A stretch of DNA of 14,552 bases from a bacterium (GCA_030668045.1 DAOUUR010000013.1:1-14552); one strand, 5' to 3'; shown: positions 6,715 through 14,552, counted from the first letter of the stretch. The notes: generated by a model not told the origin, from the sequence alone. Program-made: numbers and translations.

Positions 6715-7328
6715 AATGATTTGGTTATCATCGTGGCCAGCTTGAATCCGAGTTGTTCGGCTTCCATCATGGCTGTGCGATCATCGGACGCTGTGCCTTT
6801 GTTTCGGAAATCAGGTGACCGATAGACCAGCACACCTTCGTTGATAACTTCGACCCACTTGAAAAAACCGGCAATCACTCTACGGGCGCCCTCGAACCAT
6901 CCCCGTTCACCACCGACCAGAATGATTGCGCCGGGCCGTTTTTTCTGGAGGCGTTTGATGAAATCGTGTTCGGGATCGGTGTTGTCATAGTCGGGGGGAC
7001 GGAAACAGTTGCAGCGGTCGATAAACATCTTTGCTTGCGCCGAGACTGAATCAAAATAAACCGGCGAACCAAACAGGAGGCAGTCGCATTCGGCCAGCTT
7101 ATGATAGACGTCGGTCAGGTCATCATCGTAGAGGCAGAATTTGGGGGTCGGGTCTTCGCCACACGACTGGCAGGCGATGTACTTAAGGTCGTTTAATTTC
7201 ACGAACGTTTGATCGACCTGGCGTTCTTCTCCGATGTTGGCAGCAATGGTCTCGGCGATCTGGTGCAGGAGAAAGTCGGTCGATGAGCCTTCAACCGGCG
7301 AGGCCGATATGGTCAGGAGTTTAATCAA
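6711..7328 (-). CDS. NADPH-dependent FMN reductase-like flavoprotein
   Basis: The 205 residues adopt a flavodoxin-like pattern. ISASPVEGSSTDF (7-19) is the loop that holds the FMN phosphate, and GSPVYFDSVSAQAKMFIDR (87-105) is the second flavin-binding stretch, typical of NADPH-dependent FMN reductases and iron-sulfur flavoproteins. The region between has C53, C56 and C65 (CQSCGEDPTPKFC), which resembles the cluster motif of iron-sulfur flavoproteins (C-x2-C-x2-C-x4-7-C) but with one cysteine absent. It probably binds FMN without a normal cluster. The start is TTG at 7328, overlapping the ABC-F stop by 8 bases, with AGGTGA 3 bases before it (six bases counted from AGG). The electron acceptor is unknown; quinone or general disulfide/flavin reduction is possible. 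The link with the following methyltransferase suggests, but does not prove, a common pathway. Confidence 0.82.
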   Translation of the reverse strand: MIKLLTISASPVEGSSTDFLLHQIAETIAANIGEERQVDQTFVKLNDLKYIACQSCGEDPTPKFCLYDDDLTDVYHKLAECDCLLFGSPVYFDSVSAQAKMFIDRCNCFRPPDYDNTDPEHDFIKRLQKKRPGAIILVGGERGWFEGARRVIAGFFKWVEVINEGVLVYRSPDFRNKGTASDDRTAMMEAEQLGFKLATMITKSL

Positions 7329-9201
7329 ACTTCACCTGTTCGAGTTCTTCGAGGGTAGCGTACAGTTCCAGCAGCGCGGTCTCAATTTCTTTTTTCTTTT
7401 CGCCGGCGGTATGGAGTTCTTCCCAGTCGTTTCTCGGGATGTTATGGCCGATAGCCTGCTCCAACCGCGTCAGTTCTTTTTCATGGTCGGCGATTTTGGA
7501 TTTGGTTGAGACGATAGCTTTCTTGTGGCGGGCGCGTCGTTTCGATTCTTCCTTGAAAGCGTGGTACGCTTTTTTTGATTTAGTCTGTTTTGGTACCGTG
7601 ATTGTTGCCTTAGTGGTCTTCTCTTTGAAGTACGAATAGTCACCGTCATAGACTGAGGTGGTGCCGTCGTCGGCGTGAATGATTTTTGTGGCGACACGGT
7701 CGAGAAAGTAGCGGTCGTGGCTGACGATCAGGCAGCTGCCGTCATAGTCGTTGAGCGCCTGTTCGAGCGCCTCGCGGGAATCGATATCAAGGTGATTGGT
7801 CGGCTCATCGAGGATTATGAAATTTGCCGGATAGTAGAGCAGACGGGCCAGCGAGAGCTTGGTCTTTTCGCCACCGGAGAGAGAACGGATAATTTTCAGG
7901 GCATCGTCGCCGGTAAAACCAAACCGAGCCAGAAAACTCCTGATACGGCCAACATCAGCGGCGGGGTCAAGTTGCCAGAGGGAATCGATAACGGTCGAGT
8001 CAAGGTTGAGGTCGGAGAGCTCCTGATCGAAATAGGCAACATCGACATTGTTGCCGAGCTTGATGTCGCCGTCGGTAGGGGCGAGTTCACCGATTAGTGA
8101 TCGCAGTAGGGTGGTTTTTCCCGACCCGTTGCGTCCAATCAGACCGATCTTGTCACCCCGGTAGACATCGAAATGGATGTTCCGCAGCACCGTGGTGGAG
8201 CCGAAACCGATTGAAACATTTTCCACCGCAATGACGTGAGCGTATGATCGTCCCGATGAGCTCATGGCAATGGTCGGGCCGGTGCCATCGCTCCCGGGAG
8301 GTGGTAGTCGTTTGATGCGTCCGAGGAATTTCAGTTTTGATTGGGCCTGTTTGGTCTTTTGCCCGGCCATGTTGCGCTGGACGAAATCTTCGAGTCGCTT
8401 GATCTCTTCCTGTTGGTGACGAAAACGATGGGCATGAAGGCGGCGACGTTCTTTACGTTCCTCCATGTATTTTTCGAAACCGCACGGATAGAGATCGAGC
8501 TTGCCATGCGTCGTTTCCCATATCTTCTCGGTGGTGGCGGTCAGGAAAGCGCGATCATGCGAAACAACGATGTAGCTCTTGTTCGATTCGTGCAGGTATT
8601 GTTCGAGCCAAGCGGTCGATTCGATATCAAGGTGGTTGGTCGGCTCATCCATCAACAGCAGGTTTCCTTTGCCTGCCAGAACACGAGCGAGAGCGGCGCG
8701 GTTTTTTTCACCCCCCGAAAAATTACGCATCGAGTCATCGTAACGATGCTTCTCAAAGCCGAGACCGTGAAGGATAGTATCGACATCGGATTCAAAATTG
8801 AAGCCACCGTCGATTTCAAATTTCTGCTGAAGCTGGCCGAGTTGTTTGACGCCGGTTGGATTCTCAGGATTGGTGGCCAGTTCGTTTTCAAGGGCGGTGA
8901 TCCGGCGTCGTATCTCCAGAAGGTCCCGGCGGGCAGTGGCGACATATTCAAACAGGGACAGCTCGTCTTGATCGTGTTTTTCCTGTTCGATATAATCGAC
9001 AAGGCAACTCTTGGCCTTGCTGATGGTGCCGACATCCGCCGACATGCGACCGGAGATCAGTTCAAACAGCGTTGTCTTGCCGCTGCCGTTTGGTCCGACC
9101 AGTCCGATGCGGTCGCCACTCTGGACGGTGAACGATGCGCCACTGAAGATCACTTGTTCGTTGAACTTCTTGTGGAGATTCTCGCCGGCGAGGAGGGTCA
9201 C
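7321..9201 (-). CDS. ABC-F family ATPase (ribosome-associated type)
   Basis: The 626-residue protein has two ABC ATPase domains and no membrane segment, the layout of ABC-F proteins such as Uup, EttA and YdiF, which act on the ribosome. Domain 1 has Walker A GPNGSGKT (36-43), signature SGGEK (162-166) and Walker B LLLMDEP (181-187). Domain 2 has GRNGSGKT (356-363), SGGEK (442-446) and FIILDEP (461-467). Both are followed by TNHLD and SHDR, so both sites should hydrolyse ATP. Residues about 242-300 form the charged helical linker that reaches the ribosomal P-site tRNA. The C-terminus (about 545-626) is a Lys/Glu-rich coiled coil, as in Uup and YdiF. Resistance-type members usually have longer linkers, so a translation housekeeping role is more likely. 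The GTG start overlaps the stop of the BatA gene as GTGA. Confidence 0.93.
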   Translation of the reverse strand: MTLLAGENLHKKFNEQVIFSGASFTVQSGDRIGLVGPNGSGKTTLFELISGRMSADVGTISKAKSCLVDYIEQEKHDQDELSLFEYVATARRDLLEIRRRITALENELATNPENPTGVKQLGQLQQKFEIDGGFNFESDVDTILHGLGFEKHRYDDSMRNFSGGEKNRAALARVLAGKGNLLLMDEPTNHLDIESTAWLEQYLHESNKSYIVVSHDRAFLTATTEKIWETTHGKLDLYPCGFEKYMEERKERRRLHAHRFRHQQEEIKRLEDFVQRNMAGQKTKQAQSKLKFLGRIKRLPPPGSDGTGPTIAMSSSGRSYAHVIAVENVSIGFGSTTVLRNIHFDVYRGDKIGLIGRNGSGKTTLLRSLIGELAPTDGDIKLGNNVDVAYFDQELSDLNLDSTVIDSLWQLDPAADVGRIRSFLARFGFTGDDALKIIRSLSGGEKTKLSLARLLYYPANFIILDEPTNHLDIDSREALEQALNDYDGSCLIVSHDRYFLDRVATKIIHADDGTTSVYDGDYSYFKEKTTKATITVPKQTKSKKAYHAFKEESKRRARHKKAIVSTKSKIADHEKELTRLEQAIGHNIPRNDWEELHTAGEKKKEIETALLELYATLEELEQVKFD

Positions 9202-11273
9202 GCCTCTTCCTCCTGGACGGGACTCCGCGAGAGCAGGATTTCAATCATGATCAGGATCACTGCCGCCCAGAGAAAAAGTTGCCACAATTCCTTGCCGAAA
9301 CGCAGTTCCGCCAGGAGACCGGAGAGGTCACCATCGGCGGGGAGCTGATGATATTGTTCCGCGCCAATGGCGGCAGCGAACTGATCGTAGTCAACTGCGG
9401 CCAGGTCGGCTTCGTCTGATCGGAGGTTGACTGCGAAGCGATCAATCTCCCTACCGAGATATGTAATGCGATAGATGCCGGGTTGATCAACCGGTGCAGG
9501 ATGTACGATGAGCATGTCGCTATCTTCTTCGGGTTGGAGCGCATAGACCGAGCTGTCGGGGGTTGTCATGCGGAGCGACATCTCAACCTGTCCGGGCACG
9601 ACCAGGCTTCGGGAGATATGGTCGCCGGCGAAGAGGTGTCGCTCATAGCTGGAGAGGTCGGCGGCAAGGTACTCGGCGATTCGAGAGATGAAGGGGACAA
9701 AGAAGGCGTGGCCGGTCATGTCGGAATACCGTGGTGTGAAGGCACCGGCAAAAGTGAGGACGCGTCCATTGCCATATCGGTTTTCAATCAGGGCCGGACG
9801 GTTGCCTGAAAAACGGGCCAGGATTGTTGCGCCGGGCGATGCCTGCATGCGGGGAAGTGTGTAGTACTTCATCTCCGGGAGGTTGCTGTTCTCAAGGTTA
9901 AACACCGAGAAAACGGGATGAGCCAACTCGACCGACTCAAGGACGTAGTAGCCGGACTGTGTGAAATTCTGCTGCACCGCTTCATCGTAGGTGAGTCCGG
10001 TTGCATCAGACCAGTGTTGATTGAAATTGTCGATGTCAGTAGCGCCATCGTAGATCAAAAACAGCGCTCGCCCACCACGAACGAAAGCATGGAGGCGACG
10101 AACGAACAGTTCGTCCAGTGTCGGGATGCCGGAGAGAACGACGACGTCGTAGTCGGCGAAGTTGATTCCCGCCAGCTCTGCGGAGGGAACCTGCTTTACC
10201 GACCAGTACTGATTGGTCGTTGCATCGGGCGTGAGAGCTAGTGAGACAAATTGCCCAGCATCGCCATCGCCGATAATCAGGAGATTGAAGCGCTGGGGGA
10301 TTTTGAAGCTGAAGTAGTATCGGTTGTCGGCCATAAACCGGTCGTCCGATATTTCCACAAAGCCGGAATGCAGTCCGGTGTGTGATACCGAACGGTCAAA
10401 CCGGACTACAGTCTCGCCTTTGGCGGTGACACTAAAATCAGATTGAGCGATCCGGTTGCCGTCGAGGAACAGAGAAGCTATCAGGTCGGCCTGATCTTCG
10501 CTTCCGTAGTTGCGGATCGTTGCGGCAATTTCAAAATTGTGTCCGGGGATCAGCAGTTGACCACCAAAATCAACCGATATGATTCCCGCATTACCATCGG
10601 GTTGAAAGGGCAGCTCAATCAAGTGCGTGCGTGCGTCCGAATCTGCCAGCACCGGTTGGTTGGGCAGCGAGCGTCGTTGCCGGTCGGATACGATATAGAT
10701 TTCGCGGTTGAGATTGGAGGCGTCGGATAGAAATTCATCGGCGTTCTCAAGTCCTCCCTCCAGATCGGCCAGGCTGGAACCAGCGTGAATGTTCTGCAAC
10801 TGCTCCAGGACCGAGGCGGGAGAACCGGGGGGGAAGGCATCTACGGAAAATCCGGTGTGATCAAGAGGAAGCAGTTGTATCTGGTCGGCTTCCCCGAAAG
10901 TTTCGATTAGTTCACTTGTTCGCAGGTGAGCCAGTTGGAAAAGGTTGCCGTCGGCAACATAACGATTCATTGACGCCGAATTGTCCAGAACGATAGCCGC
11001 TGAAACGGCCGCGTGCGATCCAACGCCGCCAGTCTCGACCGTGGGGCGAGCGAACGCAAGGACGACCGCCAGGATAATCAACATCCGTACGATCAGCAGT
11101 AGAAGTTGGCGGATGCGTAGTCGGCGAACCTGCCGACGTTGCATCGCCTTGAGATGCCGCAATGATGAAAACGGGACGATCTTCACCCGTCGCCGGGAGA
11201 ACAGGTGGATTATCAGCGGTATTAGTGCTGCGGTGGCAGCGAGCAGAATAGTTGAATTAAGAAATCCCAGCAT
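9198..11273 (-). CDS. BatA/vWA-domain inner-membrane protein
   Basis: The N-terminus is a clear BatA (aerotolerance regulator) domain: one helix (about 5-25), then IIHLFSRRRVKIVPFSSLRHL (21-41, the canonical iHLxxRRr...fsslrfL), and a second helix (about 57-75). A von Willebrand A domain follows with an intact MIDAS sequence D97-N-S-A-S101. Residues about 230-320 look like a CARDB-type beta domain. About 330-560 resemble a glutamine-amidotransferase-like fold (LLIIGDGDAGQ near 331-341, YDVVVLSG, RYGNGRVLTFAG) without an obvious catalytic Cys, and a last helix lies at about 664-682. Proteins with this layout are common in FCB and related phyla, usually near MoxR and DUF58 genes. Neither is in view. 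The role in cell-envelope stress is uncertain. It starts 2 bases after the TPR gene and overlaps the ABC-F gene by 4. Confidence 0.9.
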   Translation of the reverse strand: MLGFLNSTILLAATAALIPLIIHLFSRRRVKIVPFSSLRHLKAMQRRQVRRLRIRQLLLLIVRMLIILAVVLAFARPTVETGGVGSHAAVSAAIVLDNSASMNRYVADGNLFQLAHLRTSELIETFGEADQIQLLPLDHTGFSVDAFPPGSPASVLEQLQNIHAGSSLADLEGGLENADEFLSDASNLNREIYIVSDRQRRSLPNQPVLADSDARTHLIELPFQPDGNAGIISVDFGGQLLIPGHNFEIAATIRNYGSEDQADLIASLFLDGNRIAQSDFSVTAKGETVVRFDRSVSHTGLHSGFVEISDDRFMADNRYYFSFKIPQRFNLLIIGDGDAGQFVSLALTPDATTNQYWSVKQVPSAELAGINFADYDVVVLSGIPTLDELFVRRLHAFVRGGRALFLIYDGATDIDNFNQHWSDATGLTYDEAVQQNFTQSGYYVLESVELAHPVFSVFNLENSNLPEMKYYTLPRMQASPGATILARFSGNRPALIENRYGNGRVLTFAGAFTPRYSDMTGHAFFVPFISRIAEYLAADLSSYERHLFAGDHISRSLVVPGQVEMSLRMTTPDSSVYALQPEEDSDMLIVHPAPVDQPGIYRITYLGREIDRFAVNLRSDEADLAAVDYDQFAAAIGAEQYHQLPADGDLSGLLAELRFGKELWQLFLWAAVILIMIEILLSRSPVQEEEA

Positions 11274-11275
11274 CG

Positions 11276-13177
11276 TCAGTAGGAGAACGGCGTCTCAAGG
11301 TATCGCCGAGCTTCGTCCTGATGGTAGGCAGCCGACGGTACACCAAGGGTGCGACCATAATATTCCCGAGCGCGGGTATGGTCACCATTGAGGTCGTGCG
11401 CCTTGCCGAGCCATAGGTTTATGAGTCCGAGATAGAAAGGTCTCGACTCCAGAAAGAGAGCGGTTTCCAGATAGGTGATGGCGCCTTCCAGTTGGCCGAG
11501 GCCGCAGGTAGCAACACCGATCCACATGTACGAAGACGCCGACGCCCGACTTGTCTGCAAGGCTCCGGCAAAAATCGACTGTGCTTCGGAGAGCACACGT
11601 TCTGCTTCTTTACGGTCGTTCTCATCGTTCGATTTGAGGAGAAGATTCCCCAGCAGGGCTCGACTTTCTCCCTGGGCTCCTTCTTTACCGGCGCTGGCTA
11701 TGATTTCTCGAAACAACGAAATGGCTGTGGAGTCGTCATCGGTATTGATATGAGCGATGGCCAGATTGAACCTGCTCATCGAGTGAGTTGAATCCAGTTG
11801 GAGAGCCTTGTTGAAATCTTCGATTGCTTCAGAATAGAGAGCGTTCATCATCTTGTAGCTGCCCTCGGCCATCAGATTGACCGCCATTGATGGTTGCAGA
11901 GGGGTTAGCAATTGCTGAACTTCGGTAGCGCCATAGTAATCACCGTTGAAGAAGTAGGCTCGCTTGAGTTGAGAGAGGGTTCGTATCGAATCCTGAGATG
12001 TACTTATGAACTCGGCAGCGGCCTGACAGTATTTCAGCATCGAAGGATAGTCAAACATCATCTCAGATAAGTACGCCTGGTATCCGAGGTCGTTGATATT
12101 GATTTCGGTCAGGTCGATAGCATTTTGCCACTCGCTCTCTAAACTGTCGAGACTTACCTGATAGACAGTTTCGATTTTCTCCCTGAGGTTCAAATCGTCG
12201 GCCTGCTGGTAGAGGTCGGAGAACATATCCAGACCGTAGGAGTTTATGAGAAAATTGACAAACGATGTAGCCGTGCGGTCGGCCAGGAAAGGATCAGCCT
12301 GATAGAAGTTGTAGGTACCGATAAGATCGGCCAGCGGAATCGCCTTGCCCTCGGCGATTATTTTCTTCATGTCGTAGACAGAGGTGGACTGATAACCGGC
12401 CATGCCTTCGGCCAGGAACGGGGGAGCATAACCCCAGTTGCGCAGGATGGCCGTTAGGATTAGAACGAAGGGGTCGGTGGAATTCAGTTGGCGGCTGTAG
12501 ATAGCGAAAGCGGTGGATCGAGTAGGATCAATGGCCATGCCGAATCGCTTGTCCCAGATAACTGTCTTGACCGGGCAGGGGCAGAGGTAGACGGAGTACT
12601 TGCCGGGCAGATCAAAATTGAAAGCGGCCCGCACCAGGCGGTACTGCGTTTCCATTACTTCCTTGACGGCGTCAAAGTAGAAGTCTCCCAGCGAATTGGA
12701 TACAAAATGAATGTCTGTGTGAGCCGTTGGAAGGAAGCGGAAGTCATCGGAGGAGCGATGGTCAAATTCGCAGATGGTTGGGTCTATCTCAACCAGTTCG
12801 ATTGGCACCAATACCAGCGAGTACTTCGAATCGTTCTTGCTGGAGATTCCGTCGATTCGGGCAGGCAGACCGTACTCGGCGGTAAATGCCTTTGAGTAGG
12901 TGTTGGCGTTGGGACCAAGGGTTATGACATGAACATTGAATGTGGCCTGGGCAGTGTCGGCCTCGATCACTTCCAGCTCGACAGAAAACGATGTCAGAAA
13001 GCCGGAGACAGGTAAGCCGACCTGACATTCGATGGTATCGGTCATCAGGAGAACATTGATCTCAGAAACTGCGTCATGCTGATAGGTAGCGATTGCATAC
13101 TTAACGCCGGTCTTGGCGCCAGCTACAGAAACCAGACCTATTATCAATACGGTTACTAGGGGTAAGAAAATCTTCAT
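11276..13177 (-). CDS. secreted TPR protein with degenerate peptidase-MA-like domain
   Basis: The protein has 633 residues. Residues 1-22 are a signal peptide (MKIF, a hydrophobic core, cleavage near VAGAKT). A beta-rich N-terminal domain covers about 24-150. Residues about 155-350 resemble the gluzincin peptidase-MA family: RFLPTAHTDIHFVSNSLGDF (147-166) at the entry, and PPFLAEGMAGYQ (252-263), where such enzymes have the third zinc ligand in a LAEGxAeY motif. The preceding helix, where HExxH should lie, reads LTAILRNWGY (241-250) and has neither histidine nor glutamate, so the zinc site is gone. From about 370 to the end there are TPR-like helix pairs, clearest at 431-470 and 540-620. It is probably a periplasmic scaffold or binding protein. 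The ATG lies 6 bases after the comB-like gene. Pairing with BatA suggests they act together at the inner membrane. Confidence 0.85.
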   Translation of the reverse strand: MKIFLPLVTVLIIGLVSVAGAKTGVKYAIATYQHDAVSEINVLLMTDTIECQVGLPVSGFLTSFSVELEVIEADTAQATFNVHVITLGPNANTYSKAFTAEYGLPARIDGISSKNDSKYSLVLVPIELVEIDPTICEFDHRSSDDFRFLPTAHTDIHFVSNSLGDFYFDAVKEVMETQYRLVRAAFNFDLPGKYSVYLCPCPVKTVIWDKRFGMAIDPTRSTAFAIYSRQLNSTDPFVLILTAILRNWGYAPPFLAEGMAGYQSTSVYDMKKIIAEGKAIPLADLIGTYNFYQADPFLADRTATSFVNFLINSYGLDMFSDLYQQADDLNLREKIETVYQVSLDSLESEWQNAIDLTEININDLGYQAYLSEMMFDYPSMLKYCQAAAEFISTSQDSIRTLSQLKRAYFFNGDYYGATEVQQLLTPLQPSMAVNLMAEGSYKMMNALYSEAIEDFNKALQLDSTHSMSRFNLAIAHINTDDDSTAISLFREIIASAGKEGAQGESRALLGNLLLKSNDENDRKEAERVLSEAQSIFAGALQTSRASASSYMWIGVATCGLGQLEGAITYLETALFLESRPFYLGLINLWLGKAHDLNGDHTRAREYYGRTLGVPSAAYHQDEARRYLETPFSY

Positions 13178-13183
13178 AATCGT

Positions 13184-13957
13184 TTATACATCCTGTTTAG
13201 CGAAAGTGTCACATCGATTTTCCAGCACTCCGCCATCTTCGAGAATATGTTGGCCGTCGCGAAGGATTGGGAGTACCGGGATCGAGTCTATGGAAGTTGC
13301 AATCTCAATATCTTTTTGACAGTCAAGAGAGGCCAGGTATCGTCCGTGCTCTCCTTCGCTTACCGCCTGGCGTATCCGGTCTTTGTTGCTTTGAAATAGC
13401 AGTCGGGCAACGGATGCGGCGTCGTTGATGCACAGCTTTTTCTGGTGCGCCGTTTCCAGAAGATCAATAAGCATCCCGCCGCAGATCGTATCCTCAATGG
13501 AGAAACGACCATCCTGCCCGCTGCAGACGATTACCAGATCGTTGCTATCAGCGGCCACCCGCGCAGCCACTTTCGAGATATTGACCAGAGCGCAAGTGAT
13601 AACAGGTCCGGCGTTATTGGCCAGATTGTAGAGGCGGGTGCCGTTGGTGGTTGTCATTACCACGAGTTTGCCACTGACTACCTCGGTATTAAATTCGGTT
13701 GGGGAGTTCCCCAATTGGAAACTCTCGATCTTAATACCGCCTCGTTCGCCTGCCAGAACAGCCGCATCGGCTCCCAGCTTGCTCCATGCTTCGGTTGCCT
13801 TGCCCGGCTCATCGGTCGGTATGACTCCGCGAGCTCCTGCCTGGAAAGCTGCACATATCGAAGTGGAGCAACGAAGGACATCAATAGCCACGACAGTCCT
13901 GCCGTGCAGGTCGTCCGACGTGAATTTGATCGGAGTCAGGTAGAGGTCAACATTCAT
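13184..13957 (-). CDS. ComB-like 2-phosphosulfolactate phosphatase family protein
   Basis: The 257-residue protein has all family signatures: AIDVLRCSTSICAAF (24-38), LAGERGG (68-74), GNSPTEF (83-89), TTTNGTRL (102-109), SIEDTICGG (153-161) and DIEIATSIDSIPVLPIL (216-232). The family is a Mg-dependent acid phosphatase; the archaeal member makes sulfolactate for coenzyme M. Many bacteria that make no coenzyme M carry a relative of unknown substrate. No comA, comC or comDE is in view, so the exact substrate here is open. The start is the ATG at 13957 (MNVDLYLTP), which matches the family N-terminus. A longer frame from 14203 would add 82 residues that lie inside gcvT in another frame. The gene begins 7 bases after the gcvT stop without a clear ribosome binding site, so reinitiation is likely. 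Confidence 0.88.
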   Translation of the reverse strand: MNVDLYLTPIKFTSDDLHGRTVVAIDVLRCSTSICAAFQAGARGVIPTDEPGKATEAWSKLGADAAVLAGERGGIKIESFQLGNSPTEFNTEVVSGKLVVMTTTNGTRLYNLANNAGPVITCALVNISKVAARVAADSNDLVIVCSGQDGRFSIEDTICGGMLIDLLETAHQKKLCINDAASVARLLFQSNKDRIRQAVSEGEHGRYLASLDCQKDIEIATSIDSIPVLPILRDGQHILEDGGVLENRCDTFAKQDV

Positions 13958-13964
13958 AGGTAGT

Positions 13965-14552
13965 TTATCGATGTGAGGCATCCTTGTAAAATGGTGGTTT
14001 GACAACGGTAGCGGTGAATCGACGGTTGCGGATGGCGACCTCAAGCTTTGAACCGGATTTCGCATTCTCTCGCGGCACATATCCGAGTGCAACCGGTTTT
14101 TGCAAGCTTGGCGAAAAAGTGCCCGAAGTAATCTTACCAACGACAGTATCGCCGTCGAAGATGTCATACCCGTGACGTGGGAAAGCGCGACCTTCCAGCT
14201 CAAGACATACGAGTCGGCGGGTTGGTTTCTCAGCTTTTTGTTTAGCCATTACATCCTTGCCGATGAAGTCTTTGTCGAAATTGACAATCCAACTGAGGCC
14301 TGCTTCGACCGGAGTAGTCGTCTCGTCAATATCGTTGCCGTAGAGCGCCATTTTCATCTCAAGTCTCAGGCTGTCGCGGGCCGCCAGACCGATAAATTTC
14401 ATTCCGTGTCGATTGCCAGCTTCTGTGACCGCGTTCCAGGTGGCGTCGGCATGTTGCGGAGGAATATACAACTCGAAACCATCTTCGCCGGTGTAGCCAG
14501 TTCGAGAAACCAGCATCTGATTACCGGCTATCTTGATAATGGCTGAGGAGTA
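13965..14552 (-). CDS. gcvT: glycine cleavage system T protein (aminomethyltransferase), 5' end beyond window
   Basis: The open frame runs into the right edge, so only the C-terminal 195 residues of about 360 are visible. GcvT takes the aminomethyl group from lipoylated GcvH, releases ammonia and passes the one-carbon unit to tetrahydrofolate. Family signatures are clear: SRTGYTGEDGFELY (visible residues 16-29), GLAARDSLRLE (55-65), ALYGNDIDETTTPVEAGLSW (69-88) and GKITSGTFSPSL...VALGYV (129-148). The visible ATG at 14516 lies inside the protein and is not the start, because twelve further in-frame codons precede it without a stop. Other gcv genes (gcvH, gcvPA/PB) are not in the window; they commonly lie downstream of gcvT, but here comB follows instead. 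It is the most upstream visible gene of the right-hand series. Confidence 0.95.
   Translation of the reverse strand, partial: YSSAIIKIAGNQMLVSRTGYTGEDGFELYIPPQHADATWNAVTEAGNRHGMKFIGLAARDSLRLEMKMALYGNDIDETTTPVEAGLSWIVNFDKDFIGKDVMAKQKAEKPTRRLVCLELEGRAFPRHGYDIFDGDTVVGKITSGTFSPSLQKPVALGYVPRENAKSGSKLEVAIRNRRFTATVVKPPFYKDASHR

Noticed and set aside
7321..9201. ABC-F gene as an antibiotic resistance determinant
   Set aside because: The linker is of ordinary length and the Uup/YdiF-like C-terminal coiled coil is present; nothing specific to resistance-type members is visible.
8341..9348. Long plus-strand open frame (335 codons)
   Set aside because: It lies antisense over the ABC-F gene, whose motifs are intact on the minus strand. 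Its translation shows no recognisable domain, so it is a shadow frame.
13958..14203. N-terminal extension of the ComB-like protein to 14203
   Set aside because: The extra 82 residues overlap gcvT in another frame, are low in family similarity, and the known family N-terminus begins at the ATG at 13957.
14514..14516. ATG as the start of gcvT
   Set aside because: It lies just before the conserved SRTGYTGEDGFE motif, in the middle of the protein, and the frame continues to the window edge.
1..14552. Mobile elements, CRISPR arrays, tRNA or rRNA genes, defence systems
   Set aside because: No transposase, integrase, regularly spaced repeats or tRNA-like cloverleaf was seen on reading either strand; gene style is uniform across the window.

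Overview
The window is a compact, almost fully coding bacterial stretch. All thirteen supported genes lie on the minus strand, so transcription runs from right to left. I see no rRNA, tRNA, CRISPR array, insertion sequence, integrase, phage gene or attachment site. The largest gap between genes is about 157 bases (5880-6036). Most content is core: translation, DNA repair and one-carbon metabolism. The organism looks like a diderm bacterium: there is an outer-membrane PorV-like protein with a signal peptide, plus a BatA-type vWA membrane protein. The mixture resembles genomes of the FCB superphylum and its candidate phyla (Zixibacteria-like). That placement is inference from gene style only and has low certainty.

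Reading in the direction of transcription, the right part (14552 down to 6037) is one tightly packed series. It runs: glycine cleavage T protein (cut by the window edge), a ComB-like phosphatase, a secreted TPR protein with a decayed metallopeptidase-like domain, a BatA/vWA membrane protein, an ABC-F ATPase, an NADPH-dependent FMN reductase-like flavoprotein and a SAM-dependent methyltransferase. Gaps are 7, 6 and 2 bases, followed by overlaps of 4, 8 and 4 bases. Cotranscription and coupled translation are therefore likely even though the functions are mixed.

After a 157-base gap holding a good sigma-70-like promoter and a leader hairpin, a second transcription unit begins (5879 down to 977). 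It contains rpmE (ribosomal protein bL31, zinc form), a DUF1385/YqhQ membrane protein, prfA (release factor 1), an unknown five-helix membrane protein, prmC (the methyltransferase that modifies the GGQ glutamine of release factors) and nth (endonuclease III). RF1 and its modifying enzyme are thus made together. The unknown membrane protein sits between them and overlaps prfA by 14 bases. At the left edge (895 down to 1) a PorV/UPF0164-like outer-membrane protein begins and runs out of the window.

No clear new defence or mobile system is visible. The points most worth a second look are the peptidase-like domain without its HExxH motif next to BatA, the unknown membrane protein between prfA and prmC, a ComB homologue with no coenzyme M genes in view, two departures from consensus in PrmC, and the rpmE start and leader signals. 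Four genes probably use non-ATG starts (GTG for prmC and ABC-F, TTG for the flavoprotein and rpmE).
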